DNA of 64,000 nt from Ensifer sp. LC163. GTDB lineage: Bacteria > Pseudomonadota > Alphaproteobacteria > Rhizobiales > Rhizobiaceae. Positions 17,984 through 25,989 of the stretch are shown here, piece by piece. Below the pieces are notes generated by a model. It saw only the letters and a list, made by a program, of their open reading frames with translations, did not search any database and was not told where the DNA came from. The stretch covers positions 248,001-312,000 of the forward strand of contig NZ_MBSS01000023.1 of the NCBI RefSeq assembly GCF_001695855.1, written 5' to 3'. Numbering within the stretch: position 1 is the first letter of the stretch; every line of letters begins with the position of its first letter. Position numbers and translations under genes: made by a program.

Positions 17984-19101
17984 TGGCCCCACGGTTCACC
18001 GTCAGCTATTACGTCAGGGCCGCCGACGAGGCCGAGGCGCGCGCACGGGCGCTGGACATCGCTCTCGAACAGACAGTCGAGATCCCGCGCGACGTCGTGC
18101 CCAAGGGCTATGTCGAGGATGAAATCCTCGGCAAACTTGAAACCCTCGAGCGGGATCCCAGCGGCCGTCCCGGCTATCTCGCAACGATCTCCTATAGCGA
18201 GGACGATGTCGGTGGCGACTTCCTGCAGTTTCTCAACATCGTCTTCGGCAACAGCTCGATCAAGCCGGGATTGAAGGTCGAGGACATCGGCCTGTCGCCG
18301 GGCACCCTCGCGCTTTGCCCGGGCCCGCGGCATGGCATTGCCGGGCTGCGGCAAAGGGCCGGCATCGGGGCTCAGCCGCTGTTGATGTCCGCCATCAAGC
18401 CGGTCGGGCTGTCCTCATCCGAACTCGCGCGCCGCGCGCATGATTTCGCGCTCGGCGGCATGCACTACGTCAAGGATGACCATGGGCTGGTCGATCAAAG
18501 AACGTCGCCATTTGCCGAGCGGCTGGCGGCCTGCGTCGACGCCGTCGGCGAAGCCAATGCCAAGAGCGGCGGGCGGGCGAGTTTTGTGCCGAATATCACC
18601 GCGTCCGCCAAAGACCTGTTCGAGCGGGCGATGATGGCGCAGGAGGCCGGCGCCGGCGGCGTCATGATTTCCCCGGCGCTTGCCGGCTATGACGCGATCC
18701 ACACGCTGGCGTCCGATCCGGACTTCAGCCTGCCGATCGTTTCGCATCCGGCGTTTTCCGGCGCCAACGTCGTGTCGCCGGATACCGGCTTTTCGCATCG
18801 CTGCTTCTACGGCGCCTTGCAGCGGCTGATGGGCGCCGATGCGGCGATCTATCCCAATTTCGGCGGACGTTTCGGCTTTACCCGCGAGGAATGCCAGTCG
18901 ATCGCTGCCGCCTGCGCCGACGACATGGGTGGCCCGAAGGCGATCGTGCCGGCCCCCGGCGGCGGCATGAATCTCGGCCGCGTGCCGGAGATGCGCGAAG
19001 CCTATGGCAACAACGTGATGTACCTGATCGGCGGTGCGTTGCTGCAGGACACGGACATCGTTTCGGCCAGCCGCCGGATCGTCGAGGCGGTCGCAGGCTA
19101 A
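17983..19101 (+). CDS. RuBisCO-like protein (form IV large-subunit homologue)
   Basis: 372 residues, shorter than a true RuBisCO large subunit. An N-terminal alpha/beta domain (to about residue 125) is followed by the barrel with AIKPVGLSSSELARRA (the lysine equivalent to the proton-abstracting KPK loop), GGMHYVKDDHGLVDQ (carbamylation-site lysine and metal-binding Asp) and PAPGGGMNLGRVPEM (phosphate site). The usual Glu of KDDE is His, and the loop-6 lysine that positions CO2 is missing (the region reads YPNFGGRFGFTREE). So it should enolise a ketose-1-phosphate but not carboxylate. Rhodospirillum RLP isomerises methylthioribulose-1-phosphate; others act as transcarboxylases in apiose degradation. 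Last gene of the operon. Confidence 0.92.
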   Translation: MAPRFTVSYYVRAADEAEARARALDIALEQTVEIPRDVVPKGYVEDEILGKLETLERDPSGRPGYLATISYSEDDVGGDFLQFLNIVFGNSSIKPGLKVEDIGLSPGTLALCPGPRHGIAGLRQRAGIGAQPLLMSAIKPVGLSSSELARRAHDFALGGMHYVKDDHGLVDQRTSPFAERLAACVDAVGEANAKSGGRASFVPNITASAKDLFERAMMAQEAGAGGVMISPALAGYDAIHTLASDPDFSLPIVSHPAFSGANVVSPDTGFSHRCFYGALQRLMGADAAIYPNFGGRFGFTREECQSIAAACADDMGGPKAIVPAPGGGMNLGRVPEMREAYGNNVMYLIGGALLQDTDIVSASRRIVEAVAG

Positions 19102-19140
19102 GCGCCCGGCGGTTCAGCTACGAGATAGCCTCCCAAGGCT

Positions 19141-19168
19141 CTGCCGGGCGCGACGGTGCGCCCGGCAG
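19141..19168 (+). terminator. Probable terminator of the mtnK-RLP operon
   Basis: Perfect 11-bp arms CTGCCGGGCGC (19141-19151) and GCGCCCGGCAG (19158-19168) with a 6-nt loop, followed by GTTTGAT, 40 bases after the RLP stop. It also lies just beyond the end of the convergent MFS gene. Confidence 0.6.
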
Positions 19169-19214
19169 GTTTGATCACCGTCGCTGCCAGGACACAGCAA
19201 GACCGCCGACCCAT

Positions 19215-20561
19215 TCACTGCGGCTCGGCGCAAGGCGCTCTTCCGGGTGCTTGCTCTTTCGCACTGACAACATCGTCGCCGGCCGAAGAGCTTGCCGCAA
19301 TCCCGGTTCGCCGGATGTCCAGTTGCCTCAGGCCAGGCAGAAACACGGCAAGCAGCGTGGTGGCGGCCAGAGCTGCGGCGCAGCCAAAAAGCAGCCGCTG
19401 CGCCCCAAAAATTTCGACGGCGCCACCGGCGAGAACAATGGCCAAGGGGATCGCCGACAGTTCTAACGCATCCGCCGCACCCAGGACGCGCCCGCGCAGC
19501 TTGACCGGCACCCGGCGAAGTGCGGCCGTGGCGACGATCGGCCCGATCGGGCCCGTTGCGAACCCGGCCACGGCGCCGGCCGCGATTAGCACCGAAACCG
19601 GTGGCGCGAACGCGAGCGCGAGGATCGCCAGCGCCTCGACGGCGCAGCCGAACATGAGGATGCCGCGCCCGGAAAGCCGATGCCCCCAGGCGGCATAGGC
19701 AAGCGTGCCGACAATCGCGCCGCCGCCGGTTGCCGACAGGAACAGGCCCAGGCTCATGGCACTTTGCCCCGTTGCCTTGAAGAAAGCCGGCATGACGACG
19801 GCTTCCAGCGCACCGAAGATTATGCCGAACAGCGTCCCGAGCATGATGAGGCTGCGTAGCAGCGGATCGCGCAGCAGGAACCGAATGGCTTCCATTGCTC
19901 CCGCAATGCCGATCGCGACCTGTTTCGCACCATCGGATTTACGGCGCGTCGGCAGCGAGACGACGTCGAGCACTGCCGCGGCAAGCGAACAGCCGGCGGT
20001 CAGCCACAACGTGTCTTCGACACCGACCAGCGCGATCATCACGCCGGCAAGCGCGGGCCCGACCAGAACGCCGGCACTCTCGATCAACTCATCGACGGCC
20101 TTGACCCGTTCCAGCCGGAACCCGGCAAGACGCGCCAGTTCCGGATGGCGGCTTTCGGCGGCGATGGACGCAGGACCGTCCATTGCGACGCCGACGGCAA
20201 TCAGCACCACGAGCGTGCCGATCCCGAGCATATCAAGGTGGTAGAGAAGCGGTACGGCCGCCACCGCCAGCGCGCTTGTGAAATCGCCGGCAAACGCGAT
20301 CCAGCGCCGGCCGAAGCGATCGACAAGGCCGCCGCCGAACAGCGAGCCGGCGATCATGGGCAGCACGCCTGCGGCAGCGGCAATACCGGTCCACAGCGGG
20401 CTTCCCGTCAACTCCAGCACAAACCACGGCAGCGCCACCATGGCGACCGCATTTCCAAGCGTCGAGAATGCGCCTGCCATGACGCTGCCCAGCACCGACA
20501 GCCGCCGCCGGATGCGAATGGAACAGTGCATCATGGGCAGGCCATCGGGCGGAAACAGCAT
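19215..20561 (-). CDS. Major facilitator superfamily transporter
   Basis: 448 residues with about twelve hydrophobic segments. The N-terminal half has the MFS A-like motif GGGLVDRFGRRWIAF after the second helix, and the overall pattern (LGNAVAMVALPWFVLELTGS, LRGRVLGAADALELSAIPLA) matches the enterobactin-exporter/macrolide-efflux (EntS/MefA-like) branch, so an export role is likely though the substrate is unknown. The start is uncertain: 20561 or a double ATG at 20534/20531 nearer to the first helix. It is divergent from a GNAT gene across an AT-rich region and convergent to the RLP operon. Confidence 0.85.
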   Translation of the reverse strand: MLFPPDGLPMMHCSIRIRRRLSVLGSVMAGAFSTLGNAVAMVALPWFVLELTGSPLWTGIAAAAGVLPMIAGSLFGGGLVDRFGRRWIAFAGDFTSALAVAAVPLLYHLDMLGIGTLVVLIAVGVAMDGPASIAAESRHPELARLAGFRLERVKAVDELIESAGVLVGPALAGVMIALVGVEDTLWLTAGCSLAAAVLDVVSLPTRRKSDGAKQVAIGIAGAMEAIRFLLRDPLLRSLIMLGTLFGIIFGALEAVVMPAFFKATGQSAMSLGLFLSATGGGAIVGTLAYAAWGHRLSGRGILMFGCAVEALAILALAFAPPVSVLIAAGAVAGFATGPIGPIVATAALRRVPVKLRGRVLGAADALELSAIPLAIVLAGGAVEIFGAQRLLFGCAAALAATTLLAVFLPGLRQLDIRRTGIAASSSAGDDVVSAKEQAPGRAPCAEPQ

Positions 20562-20771
20562 CGGAATTGCCTGACAGGGGCGAACATCGGATCACAGTTG
20601 GTGTTGGAGGACGGGGGATTGCGCTGGGCCGGGGGATCGAATTGTTAGATATAATTAATCGACTACTTGATCTATTATTTGCACATGCTATTTCTGCCGT
20701 CAAGCGGGGCCCTGACCTCACCCGAACGACACGGTTCGTGTCGGCATTGGCCAACCAAATTGAGGTGACTT
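20562..20771. promoter_or_regulatory. AT-rich divergent promoter region, MFS / GNAT
   Basis: 210 bases. The stretch 20644-20700 is markedly AT-rich for this genome (TTAGATATAATTAATCGA and CTTGATCTATTATTTGCAC) and must contain the promoters for both genes. No regulator is adjacent and no clean palindrome is seen. Confidence 0.4.
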
Positions 20772-21500
20772 ATGTCTGTGTTTGCACGAGAGATAACCGA
20801 GTTCTGGCGGAGAACCTTCCTGAGCGGCGATGTGCTTCGCCGCGATGACGGCTTTATTGTCTCGGTGAACCCCGATTTGAGCGATGAAAACAGGGTGATG
20901 GTGCTGGAAGCCATCGACGGCCAGGCGATGGCGGTGCTGACGCCCGCACTCGCCGATCGCCTGGACCTCGCACAACGACCGGACCTCAGCGAGCCGGGCT
21001 TTCGTCGGATACTTGCCGAAGCATCGGTCACTCTGAATGGCGCCGACTATCTGTTCTATTTCCCTGAAGCCTGCAGGAATTCGCTGTTGCGAGATAAAGT
21101 GACGGGCGACTTGCGCCAGCTGACAGCGCGAGATGAAGCAGTCTTTGGCGCCTTCGAAGATGCCGCGTCGAAGCAGGATCTGGACGACGCCTATGTGGAA
21201 TTGGACCACTGGGCGGTGTTTGGCGCCTTCGAGCAGGGTCGCCTTGTCTGTGCAGCCAGCATGTACCCCTGGGAGGATGCCCCGATCGCCGACACCGGCG
21301 TCCTGACGCTCCCAGCCTTCAGGGGCAAGGGTCATGCGCGTAACGTCGTCCGCGCAATCAGCCGATATGCCTACGAACAGGGCCTCGAACCCCAGTATCG
21401 ATGCCAGCTCGACAATCAGGCGTCCGGAGCGCTGGCGAAGGCAGCGGGCTTGACGCTGTTTGGAAAGTGGCAGGTGGTCTCGCCCGATTCCGCGAATTGA
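20772..21500 (+). CDS. GNAT-family N-acetyltransferase
   Basis: 242 residues. The C-terminal half is a GNAT fold with the acetyl-CoA loop as FRGKGHARNVVRAISRYA and a late strand segment QYRCQLDNQASGALAKAAGL, typical of acetyltransferases that modify small molecules. The N-terminal 110 residues are less conserved and may form a substrate lid. AGGTG precedes the ATG by eight bases. The target cannot be predicted; the divergent neighbour is an exporter, so a shared detoxification role is possible. Confidence 0.85.
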   Translation: MSVFAREITEFWRRTFLSGDVLRRDDGFIVSVNPDLSDENRVMVLEAIDGQAMAVLTPALADRLDLAQRPDLSEPGFRRILAEASVTLNGADYLFYFPEACRNSLLRDKVTGDLRQLTARDEAVFGAFEDAASKQDLDDAYVELDHWAVFGAFEQGRLVCAASMYPWEDAPIADTGVLTLPAFRGKGHARNVVRAISRYAYEQGLEPQYRCQLDNQASGALAKAAGLTLFGKWQVVSPDSAN

Positions 21501-21624
21501 GCAGCCGCCTTCGCTGAACGGCGACATCGCATCCACGCCACCCCGCCCGTGGGATGTGGCCACCCATCGCGCTCGCGCCTGAGTGCAATTCAGGAGACGT
21601 CCTTCCGACGCGGGCGACAGCTCG

Positions 21625-21810
21625 TCAGTCAGTGTCGCGATCGAACTGGTTGACGATGCGCATGGCGGTCTTCCGCTGCGCGTGGCGCAGCTCGGCATCG
21701 CGTTTGCTTGTCAGCATCAGGTGGGCGGCACGCACCGCCGGCAGTGCTACCGGCTTGTAGCCGGGCTCGGTTACGGGAAGGGCTGTCGAGTCAAGCTTGG
21801 GCTTACGCAT
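21625..21810 (-). CDS. Small hypothetical protein, 61 residues
   Basis: A short basic protein (MRKPKLDSTALPVTEPGYKP..., 61 residues) with a strong Shine-Dalgarno sequence GAGGAG seven bases before the ATG at 21810; an in-frame ATG at 21825 overlaps that site and is less likely. The C-terminal half is charged and probably helical (SKRDAELRHAQRKTAMRIVN). No signal peptide or cysteine is present. I do not recognise the family. It stands alone between the GNAT and IclR genes. Confidence 0.5.
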   Translation of the reverse strand: MRKPKLDSTALPVTEPGYKPVALPAVRAAHLMLTSKRDAELRHAQRKTAMRIVNQFDRDTD

Positions 21811-21825
21811 ATGTTCACTCCTCAT

Positions 21826-22087
21826 TCGAACCTTGGCCCGTTCGCACCTGCATATCGGCAGGTGTGATCGAGACCGGGCACGGAGGGAGCGTGCCTGCCA
21901 ATGCAGGCAAGCGTTTGATGAGGTTTTTCAAGATTTGTTGCGGTCTGAAATGACGCCTCGGTCCGATGAGATGAACCAGAGCTTCATTTATCCCGAACCA
22001 CGCAAAGAAGCAGGAACGTGTCATCTGCCCGCCGGCGCGCGCTAGCGCACGGCGAATGCCACTCGAAACGACAATAAGGACCGCACC
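21826..22087. other. Intergenic gap, no supported gene
   Basis: Upstream of the small ORF and of the IclR promoter. A 104-residue frame on the minus strand (21815-22129) is open but has no ribosome-binding site and would overlap both promoters. Nothing else is recognised. Confidence 0.3.
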
Positions 22088-22147
22088 TTGACAAGGGCGG
22101 TCGCGCTCGGTAAGTTCACTATATAGCACGCGTTCAATATATTGAAC
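22088..22147 (+). promoter_or_regulatory. Promoter and palindromic operator of the IclR-led operon
   Basis: A consensus -35 TTGACA (22088-22093) is followed after 17 bases by TAAGTT. Further down, the perfect 16-bp palindrome GTTCAATATATTGAAC (22132-22147) lies 16 bases before the chosen IclR start. Its position between promoter and start fits repression, probably by the IclR protein itself (inference). Confidence 0.6.
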
Positions 22148-22162
22148 AAGGGAAAATCAGCA

Positions 22163-22927
22163 ATGAGCGGCCGCGGCGCGGAAAGAATTTTGGACCTGAT
22201 CGAGTGGCTGGCGTCACGTAGCGAAGCCGTCGCGCTCGCCGACGTCGTGCAGGCCCTTGCTCTGCCGAAGAGCAGCACCCTGCTTCTCCTGCGCACCCTG
22301 GTTGATGCCCGATATGTGGTCCGCCAAACGGACGGGCGCTATCTGCTGATCCGGCTGCCCGGCGAGCCGTCGGAGGCAAACAGCGGCTGGGGCACGATCC
22401 TGAGGGTCGCGGAGCCGATCCTTCGTGAAACAGTTGCGGCGGTCGAGGAGACCGGTTTCATTGCCGTGCTGACGGATGACCGGCAGGTCCGCTATCTCAA
22501 CAAGATCCTGCCCATACGCGAGATCCGCTATGACCGGGACATCGCCACGCAGCGTGTTGCCCACTATGTGGCAAGCGGACTGATGCTGCTTTCCGGCCTC
22601 TCGGATCAGGATCTCGAGGCCTATCTGCGGCGCTCCGTCCCTGATGAGGACGACCCCGAAGCCATTGCCGAGCGCGTCAGCGCCGGGCGCCGAGAAGGCT
22701 ATGTCGCCAATCTCTACGGCCGGGTCGAGGGCGCTGCCGGCGTCGCGGCACCCATCCGCGACCCCGACGGCCGCATTGTCGCCGTTGTCAACATCTCCGG
22801 TCCGCGCGAGCGGATCGCCAACAATCTCGATCGCGTCACCGAGGCGACGGTCGAGGCCGCGCGTCGCGCAAGTGAGGAGCTTTCGCGGCGCATCTTCAAA
22901 AATGGGAAAACCCACGGGAGGAATTGA
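22163..22927 (+). CDS. IclR-family transcriptional regulator
   Basis: 254 residues: an N-terminal winged helix (RILDLIEWLASRSEAVALAD, VVQALALPKSSTLLLLRTLV) and a C-terminal effector-binding domain with the usual GVAAPIRDPDGRIVAVVNIS stretch. The ATG at 22163 is preferred to a TTG at 22142, which lies inside the operator palindrome. The first gene of an operon with transporter and catabolic genes; its stop overlaps the binding-protein start (TGATG). IclR regulators of this kind sense small carboxylic or aromatic acids, in keeping with the CoA-transferase and lyase downstream. Confidence 0.9.
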   Translation: MSGRGAERILDLIEWLASRSEAVALADVVQALALPKSSTLLLLRTLVDARYVVRQTDGRYLLIRLPGEPSEANSGWGTILRVAEPILRETVAAVEETGFIAVLTDDRQVRYLNKILPIREIRYDRDIATQRVAHYVASGLMLLSGLSDQDLEAYLRRSVPDEDDPEAIAERVSAGRREGYVANLYGRVEGAAGVAAPIRDPDGRIVAVVNISGPRERIANNLDRVTEATVEAARRASEELSRRIFKNGKTHGRN

Positions 22928-24039
22928 TGTCCTATTTGAAAAGGGAGCTTGCCGGTTGGCTGTTGGCCACATCGGCCACGCTCTCGACCAGCGCCTTTGC
23001 CCAGGAGCCGAAGCTGCCCGATTACTATCCGGCCGACTACGGCCAGATCGTCGAAGCGTCGCGCAAGGAGGCCGGCCTCGTCGTCTACTCCAACATGGCC
23101 GACAACAACTGGCAGCCGGTGATCAAGGGCTTCAACGAACTCTATCCCTGGATCAAGATCGAAACGCTCGACCTCGGTTCCGGCACCGTGCACACCCGCT
23201 GGGAGGCGGAAGCCGGCAGCGGTGCCCGAACCGCCGATGTCCTGGTCTCGGGCGCAAACGACCGCTGGGCACGTTATGGCAGCGAAGCGCGCATGCTCGA
23301 CTATCCGAGCCCGGAAACCGAACGCCTGCCGGGCTTCGCCAATCCCTACCCCGGCATCTATGTGATGTCGGCGGACCCGCTCGTCATCACCTATAATGCA
23401 GCCCTGCTGCCGGAGGGCCAGCGCCCGACCGGTTTCGCCTCGCTGGTCAAGGCGGCCGCGGCCGACAAGGCGACATTCGACGGCAAGATCACCACCTATG
23501 ACGCCGCCCGCAATTCCTTCGGGCTGGCTGCCTGGTGGAAGACCCTGCAGGTCAAGGGTGACGACGGCTGGAAGGGCCTGCGCGAAATCGGTCCGATGAT
23601 CCGTGGCGAAGTCTCCGGCGGCCCGATGAACGAAAAGATCGCCACCGGCGAATATCTCGTCGGCATCGCCGTCTCCGGCATCACCATCTTCCCGCGCCTG
23701 GAGCAACCCGGCGGCGAGATTCTCGGCTTTGCCTTCCCCGATGACGGCACCCCGGTCATGCTTCGCGGCCTCGGCATCCCGAGCGAGGCGGCCAACCCGA
23801 ACTCGGCCAAGCTGTTCGTCGACTACCTGCTCAGCCAGAAGGGCCAGACCCAGGTCGGCAAGGGCGGATTGACCCCTTACCGCGAAGATGTCGACGAAGC
23901 CCAGGTGCGCTACACCTATCAGGCGATCGCCGCCAAGGTCGGCATGGAAAACCTGATCGCCGTCGGCTTCGACAAGGCGCTCATCGACGACGCTGCGGGC
24001 TTTGCCACCAAGTGGACCGCCGCGATGGCCGGTAACTAG
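22927..24039 (+). CDS. ABC transporter substrate-binding protein, Fe3+/organic-anion (family 1) type
   Basis: 370 residues with a Sec signal (KRELAGWLLATSATLSTSAFAQ). The mature protein is a type II binding fold of the AfuA/PotD/FbpA class: GLVVYSNMADNNWQPVIKGF, ADVLVSGANDRWARYGSEAR, SADPLVITYNAALLPEGQRP. Despite the Fe3+ label, members carry organic acids, phosphonates or sugar phosphates; the catabolic genes downstream argue for an organic acid. GGGAGGAA precedes the start. A repeat element of about 100 bp separates it from the permease gene. Confidence 0.9.
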   Translation: MSYLKRELAGWLLATSATLSTSAFAQEPKLPDYYPADYGQIVEASRKEAGLVVYSNMADNNWQPVIKGFNELYPWIKIETLDLGSGTVHTRWEAEAGSGARTADVLVSGANDRWARYGSEARMLDYPSPETERLPGFANPYPGIYVMSADPLVITYNAALLPEGQRPTGFASLVKAAAADKATFDGKITTYDAARNSFGLAAWWKTLQVKGDDGWKGLREIGPMIRGEVSGGPMNEKIATGEYLVGIAVSGITIFPRLEQPGGEILGFAFPDDGTPVMLRGLGIPSEAANPNSAKLFVDYLLSQKGQTQVGKGGLTPYREDVDEAQVRYTYQAIAAKVGMENLIAVGFDKALIDDAAGFATKWTAAMAGN

Positions 24040-24141
24040 AGCAATTCCAGCACCAGTGCGAAGCGGTCTTGCGTCCGCAATTGCGTAAAAACAAAGGGAT
24101 AGAGCGTTTCCGCGATTCCGTATGTATCGGAAACGCCCTAT
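24040..24141 (+). repeat. Rhizobial intergenic mosaic repeat (RIME-like), copy 1
   Basis: About 100 bp starting at the stop of the binding-protein gene. It contains GCGAAGCGGTCTTGCGTCCG, TGCGTAAAAACAAAGGGATA and an inverted repeat AGAGCGTTTCCG (24101-24112) with CGGAAACGCCCT (24128-24139), one mismatch. It matches copy 2 at 30214-30315 along its whole length. Located inside an operon, so it may form an mRNA hairpin that lowers downstream expression relative to the binding protein. Confidence 0.75.
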
Positions 24142-24270
24142 CCGGCCCCGGCTTGGGGAGCGCCGGCCGCGACACGGTCGGCCGGCGGTTCCTCTGCCCT
24201 CATTGTCAACTCTACGAAGCCTGGCGACCGTCTTTTTCGCGCTTGCGGACGGCTTTCGAGGACTATTGCC

Positions 24271-25989
24271 ATGACCGAGCTCTCAGCAGGGTCGGCACCG
24301 AGCGCCACGCGTGACCGGTCGACCATCACCTTCTGGGCCGTAAGCATCCTGACGACGATCCTGGTCATCGGACCGATCGCACCCATCATTCTCCAGGCCT
24401 TTCTCGACCGGCCGCTCTACAAGCCCGACGCCGTCGTCACCGCCGGCAATTTCGTTCGCCTGTTTACGGAGGCGGGCATGGGCAAGATCGTGCTCAACAC
24501 GCTCTTTTTCGCCGTCGTCACCATGGTCGTCGCCCAGCTCTTCGGCTCGGTCATGGCCGTTATCGTCGGCCGCACCAATCTGCCCGGGCGCAAATGGATC
24601 GGCGAGATCCTGATCTGGCCGCTGTTCGTCAGCAACCTCGTCATGGCCTTCGGCTGGTTCACCATGTACGGCCCGTCGGGTTACATCACCCTCGCTTTCA
24701 AGGCGAGCACCGGGCTCAGCCCATGGAACCTCTATAGCCTGACCGGCATGAGCATCGTCGCCGGGCTTAGCCAGGCGCCGCTCGCCTACCTCATGTGCAT
24801 CGGCGCCGTCACCAAGGCCGACGCCCAGCTCGAGGACGCCGCCCGCTCGGCCGGAGCCAGCCCCATGCGGGCGCTGATCAGCATTACCGTTCCGATGATG
24901 CGGCCGGCGATGGTCTATTCCGCGGTGCTGAACTTCGTGATCGGTATCGAGATGCTGGCGATCCCCCTGGTCTTCGGCGGCCCGAGCGGCATCCATACGG
25001 TGACAACCTTCCTCTACGACCAGGGCATCAATGCCGCAGTGCAATCCGACTACGGCATCGTCGGCGCCGGCGCGGTCATGCTGCTTGTCATCGTCGGTCT
25101 GCTCGTCTGGCTGCAGGGCCGGCTGATGAAGGACAGCGGTCGCTTCGTGACGGTGCGCGGCAAGGCCTCCCGTCCCTCGCTCGTCGATCTCGGACACTGG
25201 CGCTGGGTCGCATTCGCCGCCGTCACAGCCTATGTGCTCTTCACCATCGTCGCCGTCTTTGCCGGCATCTTCATGCGCGCCAGCGTCAGCTTCCTGACGC
25301 CGTTGGTTCCTTTCTGGAAACTTTTGACCTTTGCCAACTTCGAGCTGATCTTCAATCAGCCGGGCTATGTCAGAGCCATCCTCAATTCCGTGATCATCTC
25401 CTTCCTCGGCGGCATCATCGGAACTGCCTGTGTCGTGCTCATCGCGCTCGTCGCCAAGCGCTCCGAATTCCGCTTCCGTCGTGCGCTGGAATATGTCGCC
25501 CTGTTCCCGCGCTCGCTGCCCGGCATCATTGCCGGCCTCGGCTTCTTCTATGCCGTCGTCTGGATCCCGGGCCTCGACATGATCCGCGGAACGATCTGGA
25601 TCCTGATCGCCGCCTTTGTCGTGCGCTACATTCCGATCGGTTTCGGCGCCATCGCGCCAGCGCTGTCGCAGATCGGCGAAGAACTTGACCGCGCCTCGCG
25701 CATTTCCGGCGCCGACTGGTGGACGACGGTGACCCGCATCGTCCTGCCGCTCTTGAAACCGGCGCTGTTTTCAAGCTTCGCGCTGCTCTTCATCCACTTC
25801 TTCAAGGAGTATGTGACGGCAGTCTTCCTCTACCAGCCGGGATCCGAAATCATCGGCTCGACCATGCTGCAGCTCTATGCGCAGGGCGACAACGGTCCCG
25901 TCTCCGCCCTTGCAACCATCCAAGTCATCATCACGGCCTTGTTCGTCTTCATGGCGCGCCGTCTGCTGGGAGCCAAGATCTATGGCTGA
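24271..25989 (+). CDS. ABC transporter permease, fused two-domain (FbpB/AfuB type)
   Basis: 572 residues with about twelve transmembrane segments, i.e. two permease domains in one chain. Each half has the EAA loop that contacts the ATPase: EDAARSAGASPMRALISI near residue 190 and RASRISGADWWTTVTRI near residue 475. It forms the channel for the substrate bound by the upstream protein. The stop overlaps the ATPase start by 8 bases. A similar fused permease occurs in the unrelated operon at 58023. Confidence 0.93.
   Translation: MTELSAGSAPSATRDRSTITFWAVSILTTILVIGPIAPIILQAFLDRPLYKPDAVVTAGNFVRLFTEAGMGKIVLNTLFFAVVTMVVAQLFGSVMAVIVGRTNLPGRKWIGEILIWPLFVSNLVMAFGWFTMYGPSGYITLAFKASTGLSPWNLYSLTGMSIVAGLSQAPLAYLMCIGAVTKADAQLEDAARSAGASPMRALISITVPMMRPAMVYSAVLNFVIGIEMLAIPLVFGGPSGIHTVTTFLYDQGINAAVQSDYGIVGAGAVMLLVIVGLLVWLQGRLMKDSGRFVTVRGKASRPSLVDLGHWRWVAFAAVTAYVLFTIVAVFAGIFMRASVSFLTPLVPFWKLLTFANFELIFNQPGYVRAILNSVIISFLGGIIGTACVVLIALVAKRSEFRFRRALEYVALFPRSLPGIIAGLGFFYAVVWIPGLDMIRGTIWILIAAFVVRYIPIGFGAIAPALSQIGEELDRASRISGADWWTTVTRIVLPLLKPALFSSFALLFIHFFKEYVTAVFLYQPGSEIIGSTMLQLYAQGDNGPVSALATIQVIITALFVFMARRLLGAKIYG

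Noticed and set aside
17983-19101. True carbon-fixing RuBisCO large subunit
   Set aside because: The loop-6 lysine is missing, the third metal ligand is His, the protein is about 100 residues short, and no small subunit or phosphoribulokinase is nearby.
21815-22129. 104-codon minus-strand ORF upstream of the IclR gene
   Set aside because: No ribosome-binding site, overlaps a better supported small gene and the IclR promoter, and its composition is not protein-like.
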